Source: Anaeramoeba flamelloides (Eukaryota; Metamonada; Anaeramoebidae). From it: a stretch of 64,000 nt of DNA. Below the pieces are notes generated by a model. The model was not told where the DNA came from, ran no database searches, and saw only the letters and a list, made by a program, of their open reading frames with translations. The stretch lies in the NCBI GenBank assembly GCA_027625915.1, contig JANTQA010000033.1, forward strand, positions 7,378,001-7,442,000, read 5' to 3'. Below, in pieces: positions 48,501 through 60,756 of the stretch. The translations under genes were made by a program, and so were the position numbers. Every line of letters begins with the position of its first letter. Position 1 is the first letter of the stretch.

Positions 48501-48863
48501 TTAGATCATGTTCCCAATTCTATTTGCTTATTACCAGATCTTAAAAATATAATAATTATCCAAAACTCTCCTCAAATATTAAAATATAATTTAACTTCGA
48601 AAGATTCCAAATTATTATTTACTTCTAATTCTTATGAAAAAGTTAAAGATTTATCCCTTGTTTCAGATAATTTAATCTTTTTTGTATCTGGATGTAAAGG
48701 AATTTTATTCGATTTGGAGAAAAATCTAATACTTTCTGAAATAATATTGGATAATTATTTAGTTTCTTGTTCTTCTTTGAAAAAAAATAATGACCATATA
48801 ATTATTATTGGAGACGAAGCAGGATTAGTACATTTCTTAAAAGTAATGAAAGTTAAAAAGTAA
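41630..48863 (+). CDS. PH domain - ankyrin - WD40 protein
   Basis: Three exons, 41630-41830, 44251-44613 and 45573-48863, all introns phase 0; 1284 aa. Exon 1 (MIREILKSFGLNGDFIQYN) matches nothing I know. Exon 2 is a pleckstrin homology domain (about 73-185): RKQGWLMKSRDTKKWKKKFI at the start, AENWVKWINLI at the C-terminal helix. Exon 3 has ankyrin-like repeats (about 357-452, e.g. GLIFLLNSGCDVN) and from about 637 roughly 14 WD40 blades (SIGKDQKVIFWNL, SGDNNGMIFVWEF, SCGKDSTLKLWNN, SLSKDKSIRIWNI), enough for two seven-blade propellers, with an Asn-rich insert near 832-860. Likely a membrane-recruited scaffold; partners unknown. Exon 3 is certain; joining exons 1 and 2 rests on phase and proximity. 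Confidence 0.8.
42942..43449. repeat. Long-armed MITE (family L), copy 2
   Basis: About 508 bp. Arms share gacaagatttttaattgtt, attagggaaattgttgtcct and attgcagatatt. They agree with each other better than with the arms of copy 1. A C9 run lies at 43089-43098. No coding frame. Confidence 0.88.
43495..44035. repeat. Dispersed repeat R7, copy with a long open frame
   Basis: Matches 59395-59915 (gaaaagaaagcga, ttgaatcttt, tgaaattaagaaatg, aatcaagaat, catattatatctatttatta-like blocks) and, in part, 39790-39960 (tattttttaaa..aatc, aaagatc, ggaatcaagaat). The frame 43613-44032 would give 139 aa starting MLYKRKPETNQRTNQQYS, Lys/Phe-rich, unrecognised; the other two copies do not keep it open. It may be decayed mobile or duplicated coding sequence. 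Confidence 0.5.
45428..45566. repeat. Poly-A tract just upstream of a splice acceptor
   Basis: A-runs separated by single C, with about 83 uninterrupted A at 45450-45532. It ends six bases before the inferred acceptor AG (45571-45572) of exon 3. The opposite-strand poly-Phe frames here are artefacts of the tract. Confidence 0.95.
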
Positions 48864-49107
48864 ATAAAAAAAAAAATTATTTTAAAAATTATTATTAATA
48901 CATTTTTTATTAAAATCAGAATGAAAAATATCTAATATAAAAATTTAATATTGATTTTTTTTTATTATTATTTTTCATTTTATAATAATCATAATTACAC
49001 CATTATAAATATTATTTTTTTTATTTTTCAAAAATTTGTTTTTATTTATTTATTCTGAGTATGTGGTAAAAAGTCAAAATAATTTAGAAAGTGAAGGAGA
49101 AATGGAT

Positions 49108-49164
49108 TATATATATATATCTATATCTATATCTATATCTATATCTATATCTATATCTATATAT
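49108..49164. repeat. (TATATC)n microsatellite abutting a MITE
   Basis: About eight units of tatatc preceded by a TA run, directly next to the left end of the M1 element. Confidence 0.9.
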
Positions 49165-49691
49165 AAACCCCAATTCAAAATTTTTAACACACCAAAATTC
49201 GATTTGTTAAAAAAAACACTCATTTAATCAATTCAAGAAGATTTACCAAATTAGAACCATTCACCAATTGAAATGTTAACACTTGTTTATAAATTACAAT
49301 ACTCACAAAAAAATAAATAAATAATTATCAATACAAATAAATTATGGGTGTGTTAAAAATTTTGGAGAGAGCAAAACAAAAAAATACATTAGTAAATTTG
49401 TTTAAATTCTATTAGGAATATTGATCGATCAAATGGTTAGATATTACCAACTAATTTTATTTGAGTTCTTCTATTTGAAACAACTTGACTTTAACAGAAT
49501 ACCTATTGTTTTCAAAAATTTTGATCGAACGAAACAAATTACGTAATTCAAACAATGAAATGAAAACAAAAACTAAAAGATGAAAAAATTATTTTCATAT
49601 TTTGCAAAAATCAAAATTATCTCCAATTTCAATGAAATTGAATTATTGTGATTGTTTGGAACGTTTTAGCTGTGTGGAAAATTTTGAATTT

Positions 49692-49702
<11 letters not shown>
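49161..49702. repeat. Mariner-like MITE (family M1), copy 3, intact
   Basis: About 542 bp, left end tataaaccccaattcaaaat, right end ggaaaattttgaattttagt; both TA-flanked. Serves as reference for the reversed copy (17716-18255) and the interrupted copy (12353-13783). No coding frame. Confidence 0.82.
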
Positions 49703-49734
<32 letters not shown>

Positions 49735-50364
49735 AAATAATACAAATAGTTTAATTAAATTTTAGATTATCCAATTTTTTTTGCTCAGTTATTTTTAATG
49801 ATAGGTAAAGATAAATTCAAAAAAATTTAAAACACTTTTACAAGTCATTTTCAATTTTTAAAAATCTGAAAATTCTTACTTTTCAAAAAATTCATTTCAA
49901 AAAGTATTTTGAAGAATAATTAATTTTATAAAGTTTCTTTGGTATTTAAACGAAAAAAAAATATTTTTATATATGATTATTAAAAAAATTGAATATGTGA
50001 AATTGAAGTAAATATTTGTTGATATTTTTTTGAATTTATCATTTTATTATTATGTTTTGATATGAAGGGAGTGCGGTCCAATGGAAATTTTATGGTTGAA
50101 TAGGTAAATTAAAAATAAAATAATTGTAATAAGTGTTAATTATTTTGAATTTAACTAATCTAATTATAGATCTCTAAAGACACATATTTATTCAATATCT
50201 AATTATTTCAACATTTAATCAAATTTCTAATTTCTGATTACTGCCTGGGTTTCAATCTACAATATCTTAAAGTCCTTAGATTTAATTTAACAATTTTGAG
50301 TTTCATCGTTTATTTGAAATTGAAACATTATTATTATTTTTTTAACTAAATTCAATAATATGTT

Positions 50365-51415
50365 TAGAAAGGGGGAGAGTCAATATATACTAGTATAATA
50401 TATTTACCGACTAATTTAAAAATCTAAATCAAAAAAAAACTACGAAATTGTTTAAGAAAAAATACAAAAAAATCATTTATTTATTGATCTTATCATTAAA
50501 ACCTGATAGAATTACTTATTATTTACTTTATTCATTTTTAATACTAGATGAAAAAAATTTGAGTTGAAAATCTTTTGAGAAATGGATTAAGGATTATTTC
50601 CAAAAGAAATTCCAAACTGAATTTTAGAAATCCTATTTTCATTTAATTCATACAATTCTAATTTTAGTTCAGAAAATCAGAGATTTTTTAATTCTTCTTG
50701 AGAATAAGGGTTTATTGGACAAATTTGTTTGATTTGATAATTATTTATTTTCCATTAAAATGAGAACTCAAAAAAATACCGAATCTGTTTGAAATTTTTT
50801 CTTGAATTTTTCAATTATTTGGATTATAATTTTTTTTAACTTTTTTTTTGATTCTGATAATTCAACACTTTTACTTTAATTTTTGAAATAATATTCTATG
50901 TTTTGGCTTTGTTTCATAAAAATATTTGAAAAAAGAATTTTGAAAGCAAATTTGTTAAAAAATGTTTCCGAAATAATAAAAAATAGTACCAAGATAAGAA
51001 ATTCCACGTAATATATATTGTTTAAGTTCATACCAAATTAAGAAGATGAATCAATTATAAATCTGCTAAAATCTTCTTTGGTTATTTTTTTCCCCTCATT
51101 CTTAATTAAAACCAATTTACTTCGAAAGGTGATCTTTATTAGTTGGTCTTCTAAAAGAAATGATTTTTTTCAAATACACACTACATCAGTTCTATATTTT
51201 TGTTTGACCTTTTGATTAATTTAAAGTATTCCTATAAACACATTTCCATATTCAAAATTTAATATGAAAAAACTCAAACTTTTAATAAACAAAAAAATAT
51301 TCAAAAAATTGAAAAATGATAAGATTCAACTCTTTATTACTTATTCTTTTCACAAATAGAGCTGCGAATGATGTTTTGGTTTCAAAGTTTTAATATCCCT
51401 GACATTCAATAAATA
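50365..51415. repeat. Old dispersed repeat, copy 2 of 2
   Basis: Collinear with 5165-6450. Begins near a gggggagagt motif that also occurs at 54143, suggesting a further fragment there. Diverged, no coding frame, class unknown. Confidence 0.55.
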
Positions 51416-52994
51416 TTTTTTCAGTAAAGTTCTTACAATTAGAAATTTTCAAAAATGAGAAAATTTTCTGATTTTGTTGTTAAAAAAATTCTTACAATCT
51501 ACAATAAATTTCTATTATTAAAATAAAATAATTTACAAGTTCTTTTGTCAATATGAAAAAATTATTTTCAAAAGATTTTGCATAGTTTACACTTCCACTT
51601 CATTTTAATAATTTTAGATTTCTTTTTCTAATAATAAAGAAAAAGGTTTAAATCTTACTAATAAGCAATCACAGAATAATCACATTTTTTTTTTTATCGA
51701 AATTTTTTTATTCAACAGATATATTTATAAACTTATGAATGTTTATTAAACCCATTTGTAAAAAATGGAATTTTTAAGAATATTAGTACTCGATTTAATC
51801 TTGATTCATTTTAAAAATTGAATTATTCCTTTTCTATAATAACTTGAAAACTTCACTTTTTCATCAAAAAAAAAATCCATTCTTTCTTTTACACTATGAA
51901 GTTTAAAAATAGTTTTTATTTGTTTTTCATAAATTAAAAATAGGAAATTTATCTCTCTTAAAATAAAACCAATCAATTAGTTCAAATTCAAAAAATTAAT
52001 CTAAAAACTTTATATTTTTTTTCAGAAAAAAAAAAAAAGAAAAAATAAAAAAGTAAATTGGGAAAAGAAAAAAAAGTAGTGAAGAATTCAAAATATATGT
52101 CCTTAATAAAATTAAGCACTATTTTTTTCTGATTAATATTTTTCAAAATCTAGCTTTATAACTTAATTCAATTAACCACTGGGATAATTTTTTTAGAATA
52201 AAAACACTTTCAACTTTTGAATATCGAAAATATTTTTTGAAATTAGTGTGCACTTTTTTATTTTTTTTTTTGAAAAATTGGGGTTGAGAAAAGTTTGAAA
52301 TCAAAGAATAAGCTAATATATTAAATTAGAATACTTTTCCAGAGAGTTTATCTTATTTAAATAACTTTTTTTTTAATTTTACCATTTGAAAATAAAAAAA
52401 AAATTTGAAGAATAAATTAGTCCCTTTAGTGAAAATAAAATTCCTATAATTTAGAATTTGTTTTAGTAAATGAGTTAAAATAAGATAGTGTATCTAAAAA
52501 TATACATAATTTCAACTTTGAATTTAATGATTTTGGCAAAAAATGTTTTCAAGAAAAAGTTAAATGAAACTATATTTATTTTTATTTTTTCATTTTGTTT
52601 TTTTAATTTTTTTAATTGAAGGTATTTGTTCAGTTTTCCATTTTTAGTGTTTTTTCGGTTGTAGGGACATATTTAATCGCCTAAATCAATTAAATTTCAA
52701 ATATTTATAAAATTTTGAATCATCATTTAAAATCTTATGTTTATGCAAAAGCTAGGAAAATAAAAATAAAGTAATGTAAAATATTTTTAATTTACCTTTA
52801 TTGATCAATAGCTTAAAGATAATCAAAAAAAATGATAATAAATATTTTTCTTTATTATATAATACTATAATAATGCTAATGAAAAAAAGCAGAAATAATT
52901 ATTCAAAGAAAATATTTTGTAATGAATCCGAGAATATTATGATTTTTTTTTTTACATTTTCCGAATATAAATAATATTTATTTTTGATTAACAA

Positions 52995-55900
52995 TTATTT
53001 ATATGATTCAAGACTGTCACTAACATTGGATAATTTATGATCTAAAACCTTAAAAGCAGTTAGAACAATTTCAGAAGGTTTAAGTGAGCCAGTTGACTAT
53101 ATTTTTAAAATAATATTAAATAAAAGAAAATGAGATAATAATTTATAAATGAATTTTTTGTCAAAAAAAATTTAAAGTTATGAAAGAAATGATCTAGTCA
53201 ATAAAATCAAAAATTCAAGAGGATTATTGATGGAAAAGGTACGAGATTTTTTATTTATTTTTTTTTACGTTTCGGTTTATGTTTATGTTGATTAGAATTA
53301 AATGAAACGAGTTCTAAAAACAATTAAGGTATTTCCAAAAAAGTGGGGCATTTTTTTTTACATTTCATAAAAAATCATCTTTTGTTAGTGAAGGTATTCG
53401 TTAATTGACATTACCAAAATAAGTTTAATATTAATACCGATTGAATCAATGACACAGGTATTTATTTCAAAATATATTTGATGAAATATTTCCAAAAATG
53501 AAAAAAAAATAGCACTATTTTTGGTGAAAACAATGTACGAACAAGTTCAATAAAAAAGTGAAAATGTGGAAAGGATAAAATTGATTTTTTAAACAATCAA
53601 ACACATTTATATATGTTTTCAATTCTATTTGAAAATTTGTTGAGATTAGACAAGTTATGTAAACGATTTTTTCGATCAAAAATAAAATAATTAACACCAA
53701 TTTTCACACTTTAAAAAATATCAGATAAAAATCGAGAGCAGAAAATATTATATCTTTTCTTTATGTAATACAACATACTAAGAAACAAATTGAATTATTC
53801 TCAGGAATCAATAAATGGTATTTAATGATTTTGTATATTTAAATACTTTTTTGAAGATCGAGTTTAATAAATATATTTGAAAATAAATTTGCCCCCTACT
53901 TTTTTGGAAATAACTTATACAATCATAATGCTAAATAATTTCCATATTTTAATGAAATAGAATACCCCATATCTTACAATGGTGTAACTCTTCGATTTTC
54001 AAAATTGACTTTTTTTATTATGGTGTTTCAAAACTTTTTTTTTTATTTTTAATTTTAAATGAAACTAAATTTTTGTTGAGATTATAAGCAGGTATTAAAT
54101 TATTTGATTATTATTAAGCAGATATTAATATTAGATACAAAGGGGGAGAGTGAGTAAATATGTTATGAATGAATTTTTGCCACAAAATGGTAAAAAACAT
54201 TGTTCTACAATTTTTTGGAATAAAGTTAAGTTATTAAAATGAAATATTTATTTTAGTGTATGAAATGAAAAAAAAATTTCTATTTTTAATCATTTTTCAG
54301 GGTATACTATTAAATTTCAAAAATGGTTAAATTGAATTCTTTCGTATTTTTGAAGAGTTTTTTGATTATTTTCATCAGTATGAAAGCTTTTAATGGTTTT
54401 TAATGATTGTAAGAGGAAAAATCAAAAAGATTATTTTGTGATTAGTAGTATTTTATTACTTAAATTGTAGAAAATTCAAAATCTTGAAATGATCAATACA
54501 AAATATTTTTAAAAATTTGTTCAAAATCCAATTTTAAACAACCAAAGTTAAGTGGAAAAAATTTTCCCCTTAAAACAAGTGACGAGTCTAATTCCTTTCT
54601 TAATTATTATTTTTTTCAAAATGCTAGCCAAAAATTCCCTAACATGCCATCCAAACCATCCAAACCTACTCTAATATGCCTTAGCCTACCCGAAAGTGGT
54701 GTTTTAACCTACCAGTAAAGGATGTTTTAAATACCTACAGATAAAAGATTTCAATAGAATTGACTATTTTGAAATTTGACAATTTTGAAAAGTAATAATT
54801 TTCCCTACAAATTAACCTGGAAATTGAATTCGAGGAATAACAAAAAAGCATTTAAGACTAACAATTCTTTCTTTTTTAAAAAAAACACCTGGGCTATAAT
54901 TATTAAATATTAGAATTATCAAACTTTTTATTTGAAATTGAGAAGATGAACTTGACCCTATAACATCCCCCCCATTTGAAAATTAATAGTAATGTTTTTT
55001 TTTTGAATGAAAAAAAGAAACAGTATTGAATTTTTTTCGAATTATTGGTTTATCTAAATCACAATTAAAGTTTAGAATAAAACAGTAAACCATGAAGAAA
55101 ACTATACATGATACAACATTATTCGTGACTTTATTTTGGTTTGTGGCACCACCCTAATTTCTAAATTTTTGTTTAAAATTTATATTAAGGATTCAAATAT
55201 ATGTATGAATATACATCTTTCAATAATCAATGAAAAAATACTCAAAAAATAAAAATTTTTTTGAGTTGATATTTATAAATTGTTTGTTTTTGTTGATATT
55301 TATAAATATTTTTTTAATGCTAAATTAGGGATATTTAACAAAAGAAAATTTACCATTTTTTTCTAGAAAATAAAATATCGAAAATAAAAAACTTTTTGAA
55401 AAATTATAAAAAAAAAAAAAAAAAGAAAGAAATCGTTACTTCCACAGAAAAATAAAAGCGCGAAGTATCAGGTTCAATTGTTAGAAGATCATTGTATCCT
55501 AAATCTTCAGCTTTACGTATACACAATTCGCAAAACATACATTGTCTTGGTTCTTCAATTTCGACTTGATTGGATATTTCTTGATATTTAAAAACTTTCG
55601 TTGGGCAAGAATCAACAAAAGTTTCTTTATCTTCTTCAAGTAAAGTGTCCATTAAATTAGTATTCATTTTAATGGTGGGGCCGTAACGGAAAGTGGCTAC
55701 ACAAACTGGTGACCATTTCGCGTGTTCTTTTCCAAATCCCTATTTTTGTTTATTATCGAATTGAAAAATATAAATAATTTTGATTATTATCAAAAAGGTT
55801 TTTGTTAGTGTTTAAATAATAATACAGAATTAAATAATAATACAGAATCAAAGTATCTATAATTAAATTCTGAAAAACATGTTGAAATGTAATTTTTAGG

Positions 55901-56868
55901 AGGAAATAAATTAGATCATATAATTTCTTCTGTTAAAGATTACTATGTATCTTTTAAATCTAATCATAGAAGAAAAAAAAAAAAAGAATAAAAATGATGA
56001 ATAAGAATTTTCCATAACAGACTATAATAAGGATATTTATTTTTCACAAAAATATTTCGAATGAATATTTTCATTCTTATAACCTTTTTAAAGACATTTA
56101 AAATAGTTAAAACTTTCTATTACAATTCTTCTGGATTAATAATTTTTAGATTCATGCCATCAAGACAATTTTTGTTAAAATATATTTATTTGAATTAAAA
56201 AATAGTTGTTTTTTTAGTTGGCCCCTAAAAATAGTTCTACTGAATTTTGCTGATTGTTTTAAAGATAATTTTGTAAACTTTTTTATCATACATTTCTAAA
56301 ATGAAATATTAATTTTTTTAATTTTATTCAACTTTAAGAAAATAAAAAAATATCATTTTGTACCCAATTACTCGATAATAATTAATTTTTGATGTTTAAA
56401 TATTACAAAACTGAGAAAAAAAGAGTTTTCAATATTAAAGATTTTTTAGATATCATCAAAGATTTGAGGATAACAAAAAAGTTTATTTATTTTAATGGAA
56501 TTGCCCAGCCTAAGAAAATAATCGCAAAATCTGGATATCTGAATTAAAAAAAATTAATAGATTTTAATATATTAAAAAATAATAATATTCTCTTTAATAT
56601 TATTACAAAAAAGGATTCATTATGTTTATTTTTTTTAAAAGATAAAAAAAATTATTTTTGAGTCTTATTCAAATTGCTAAATAAAATTTTAGAAATCCAG
56701 AAAGTACTGTCGAGTGTCGTCAAGTTCTGTCAAGTTCTGTCAAGTTCTGTCAAGTGCCTAGGTTTATTTTAATTTAAGAAATAAACCGAAAATTTCTTTA
56801 ATTTTCGTTTTATTTCTCAAATTAAAAAAAACCTAACGGCAAACAAGAGGAATTAACACACACACACA

Positions 56869-56901
<33 letters not shown>

Positions 56902-58750
56902 TTAAATAATAATAAATAAATAAAATATTAAAGATTTTTTGTGATATAAAATCGCAGAAACTCCTAATTTTTATCCAGTTATATAAATTTGTTTTTTTTA
57001 TTTTTTCTTCCACAAATTGATTATGAAGATGAGTAAAAAGAAAAAACATTTTCTCAATTCTTTAGCTAATCATTTGTGTGCATTTACACTTTTTGAAAAA
57101 ATTCAAAATAGTCAAAAAAAATTTTGTTAACTAATATAGCTTAGATTCAATCATGAAATTTAAATGATCGAAAATTTTCTTCCTCATCTATTAAAAAAAC
57201 GATTTAAAAATAGAAAATCTTTTATCATCCACCACCTGAAGAAATTGTTGAATAATAACTATTGAATAAACAAACAAAAAAAAAAAAAAAAAATAAAACA
57301 AAAAAAATTAGTCTTTAGATCATTTAGAGAAGAAATTAAAGAATATTTCTTTCTCTAATGTTAATATAGAATTATGAAATTAAAATTCGAATAATTCGCA
57401 AACATTTTATCAAATTTGCACCAAGAAGAGAACAAAATCAAAGTTTAGTTTGAATGGGTTTAATTTTATCATTAATAATTTCTAATCTGGTTTTAGAAGA
57501 TCGTTGATGGAAAACCACAAAATTCTCTCAAAAAAAAAAAAAAAAAAAAAAAAATGTTTTTCAAAAGTAATGTATTTTTTTTAATTAATAAGCAAATTCA
57601 TCTATTCTTAAATTAATTTTTCGAATTCAAATCTTTGGTTATTAGTATCTTAACTCTCTCCTTCAGCTTTAAAAAATGATATTGCACATGGGTTATACTG
57701 TTTTTTTGGAAGAAACAGAGTAATTCTCATAATAACCGATCATATTTATTGTGATCGATCTCGTTGTTTTTCAAGCACCAAATTCAACCCACAACATACT
57801 AAAATCAAGGAGATGTCTTAGTTCTCGAAATAATGAACTGTTATATAATGTCCCGAGAGTATGAATTACGTTCATTAACAAAAAACACTAATTGCTAAAA
57901 CTTCATTCAAATCAAAAGATCAAGATCATTTTGAGATTTTGTAAAGACAATTCTCGTGTTTCTTTTTTTTTTGGTGCCCATTCACCAAAAAAAAATTCGA
58001 GAAACAAAAATTAACAATCTGTTGAACAGTTTGTAAACATATCCAAAAAAACTTTAATTAAAAAATCGATAAAATTAATTACAAGGAAACGAAGTGAAGA
58101 CTGTTTCAGGGTGTTAGCTTCAATTACTAAAAATAAATAGAACCACCCGTTAATTCTTTTTGTTCAAAAAAAAAAGATCTTTTGTTTTCGATCTGTTGTG
58201 ATTTGCTTTCCAAAAAAAAATGAAAAAAAAAAAAAAAAAAAGAAAGAAAAAAAAAAATTACTTTTCTGGCGATACACTTTAATTTTATTGCTTGGTTCGG
58301 ACCTAATTTTGCAATAAGGATACCAGATCCGGTTTCGTCTTCTTCGTCTTTATAAGGCACCACATGATTATTTAGGGATTGAAGTTCTCTTGAAGTGACA
58401 TGAATTGTCTTTTCTTCCGTATTTACAACGTGTAATGTCAGCTCTGATTGGCATTTTTCACAACCTTGTTGACAAGAACAGTCTCTTGTGGTTACGAAAT
58501 TGGCATTGTTAAGAACGGTTAAAGGAATTAAACCAAGTCTATGTGCCAAAAATTCATCATTGATAACGGACGTGTTTTCTTCAATTTCCACAAGATCGAT
58601 CGCCATTGTAGGAACCTCTGAAATCATTACTCTACGAAGTGAATTTGCAAATGAGATGTCAACACCACTGAGTTCAAAATTAAGGGAATTCCTGGTAACG
58701 TTTGTTATTTTAATTTTGGGTTCATTTGAAAATTCTGTTTCAAGTTCCAT
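52995..58750 (-). CDS. RPB3: RNA polymerase II subunit RPB3
   Basis: Three exons on the minus strand, 58750-58262, 55739-55440 and 53096-52995, both introns phase 0; 296 aa (human about 275). Exon 1 carries the alpha-like dimerisation motif FANSLRRVMISEVPTMAIDL, then DEFLAHRLGLIPL and the zinc site CSCQQGCEKC (Cys91, 93, 97, 100). Exon 2 opens GFGKEHAKWSPV, then has CP at 208-209 and CMFCELC with Cys230, 233 and 236, and ends FYFSVE. Exon 3 gives STGSLKPSEIVLTAF and the C-terminal helix. The zinc site excludes the Pol I/III paralogue AC40. The four extra cysteines follow the pattern of the Fe-S domain of archaeal RpoD, absent from animal and yeast RPB3. Forms the assembly platform of Pol II with RPB11. 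The introns are 2522 and 2343 nt. Confidence 0.95.
53097..55439 (-). other. Intron 2 of RPB3
   Basis: Donor GTAACG followed by a T18 run, acceptor ATATAG. Contains the family-T MITE copy 2 (53325-53917), a second gggggagagt fragment (54143) and a C-rich patch on the plus strand at 54640-54720. Confidence 0.85.
53325..53917. repeat. TA-flanked MITE (family T), copy 2, in RPB3 intron 2
   Basis: Ends taaggtatttccaaaaaagt and (reversed) taagttatttccaaaaaagt; about 593 bp. The termini are better preserved than in copy 1 (28084-28663). No coding frame. Confidence 0.82.
56701..56846. repeat. Tandem 10-mer leading into a CCTAGG foldback
   Basis: ttctgtcaag is repeated in tandem (about four units, 56718-56755), then cctaggtttattttaattta, which pairs with taaattaaaa-type sequence ending aaaaaacctaacggca. 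The arms (56757-56787 and 56805-56842) form a near-perfect hairpin with a short loop. Confidence 0.8.
56856..56902. repeat. (CA)n microsatellite
   Basis: About 23 CA units with one interruption (cacatacaca), beginning ten bases after the foldback. Confidence 0.95.
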
Positions 58751-59394
58751 TGCGGAAAGAAAAAACTAAAAAAAATGTAAAAAGTACAAAAAAATGAAAA
58801 GAATTTCAATTCAAAAACTCGACACTACTCAAGATCTTGGCAAATTCCCTAAAAATGATTTTCATTCAACCAGATGAAGACAAAAAAATTTTTCATAGAA
58901 AGACAAAGAAATCCAATTTTAGATTGGCTGTTGATAGATTCAATAATCTCAAGTTTCAGTTATTGACTAAAAATATGTAAACATTAATTTATTAATGGAA
59001 AAAAATAAACTGGGGGTATAAGACAAGAAATACTATTATTTCATTTTTGTAGAGAGCTTTAAGTGTAAATTTTTTTCTAATTCTGTTCTTAGTATTTTCT
59101 ATTTTATCTTTTGGAAAGATTTGGTCCGATGAATAAAAATTTCTTAAGGTTTATCGTAGCCAATTCAGGAAAAAAGATTATCGTGTGTATGTGTTTAGTA
59201 TTCATTGTTTTGGATCTCTGTTGTTTGATCTGAAACTGATTTTTTCTTAAGTTGAATGCTCGAAAAGGAATTCATCATGAATGGAAAATGTTTTGCAAAA
59301 TGTTAATTATAATTGTGAGAACATAATGAAAAAGAATTTTTTAGTGGAATTGGAGATTGAAAATTTGAAAAAAAAATGACAATTATTGATCTCT

Positions 59395-59915
59395 TTTTGA
59401 AAAGAAAGCGAAACCAAAATAATTTATATTTGAATCTTTCTTTTTTCCATTATTAAACTTTTTTTATTAAACTTTTGTTTTTATCAAATTATTTTTTGAA
59501 TTAAGAAATGTATTTATTGGATAGTTATTATTAATCAAAGAATAAACAAATAAAGGATATTAGAAAAAATTGATCTTTTTCAAGAAATTTTTTCTTGATT
59601 ATCACCAAACAAGATAGATCATCTTTTTAGATTAACTTGTTGAAATCAAGAATAAAAAAAAAAATTACATTCAATAAAGCCTATTTTTTAGATTAATAGT
59701 TTGTTATTATGTTTTTTATTACAACTGATAATAAACAAGTAGTTACCTTGAATTTTTCATATTATATCTATTTATTATTATTTAACCAAAACCAATTTTT
59801 TACTTATTTTTTTTCAAATTTCAATGATCAAATATTGTTTTCAAACTAAACTAAAAACAAAGAATCTTTTTTAAAGATTTATTTGAAATGGTTGAATTTT
59901 AAACATCCATTGATA
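59395..59915. repeat. Dispersed repeat R7, decayed copy
   Basis: Collinear with 43495-44035, with more indels and no open frame: gaaaagaaagcgaaaccaaa, gaattaagaaatg, aagatagatcatc, ttgaaatcaagaat and a ttatttaaccaaaaccaa block. Confidence 0.5.
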
Positions 59916-60756
59916 ACAACAAATATTTCTATTTAAAGAAAAAGAAAATAATGATAAAAAAATGTAAGTAAATTTCATAATTATTTTACGTTTTATATAA
60001 TAAATTTTTATCAAAAAGATTATTTGAAAACAAAAGAAATTTGTTTAATAAATCTATTTTTTCTGAAGAAGAATTTTGATATTTTTTTTTCTGAATAAAA
60101 TCTAAATTAGATGAATTAAATAAAAAGTGTACTTTAAAATCATTTTGGGAATTCTTTAGAAATAGGAAGTAATTTGTTTCTCGAAAATTTTTCAAATAAA
60201 ACGTTTACTATTGAAAATTGCAATGAAATTTCAGTTAATAATGAAGTAAGTATATAGTTGTTCCAAGGTTATCGTGAAATTTTTTCAATCTCAAATTTTG
60301 ATGTTGATATAGATTTATAAAAAGTTGAATATGGGAATAAGAAAGCATATATTCAAAATATTGTTTCATAAATGAGATAAAATAAAAAAAAATCTTCTGA
60401 TATGATCAAAAAAAAAATTCTTTTTTTTAAGAGTAAAATTTTTGTCCTTTCTCCATGAATTTTCGATGTTTAGTAAAATTTTGGTCTCTGAAAATTTATT
60501 TTTTAAATATCAGAAAAAATTCTTGAATTTTGACATTTAGGAGAAAATATTTTCTGTATGAAAATTAAAATCCCTATATTCACTTTTTGAAAGTCATTAT
60601 CAATATCAAAATTTGATATTGAAAAAAATTCACAGTGGCTTTGGAAAGACTGTATCTACTGGCTAATTCAAATGACAATACAGAACTGCATTTGATTAAT
60701 TGTTTCATACTCTATTTTTTTTTAATTCTTTTGATTAAAGTTTTGACGTAAATATA

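Larger units (their letters stand above)
48864..52994. other. Spacer between the convergent WD40 and RPB3 genes
   Basis: No gene supported. Contains a (TATATC)n run, the intact M1 MITE, an (AT)n run at 49697-49733 and the second copy of the old 1.1-1.3-kb repeat. Confidence 0.65.
55740..58261 (-). other. Intron 1 of RPB3
   Basis: Donor GTAATT followed by long T-runs (A-runs at 58220-58257 on the plus strand), acceptor AAATAG. Holds the tandem plus foldback element at 56701-56846, the (CA)n run at 56856-56902 and an A21 run at 57532. No coding frame supported. Confidence 0.85.
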
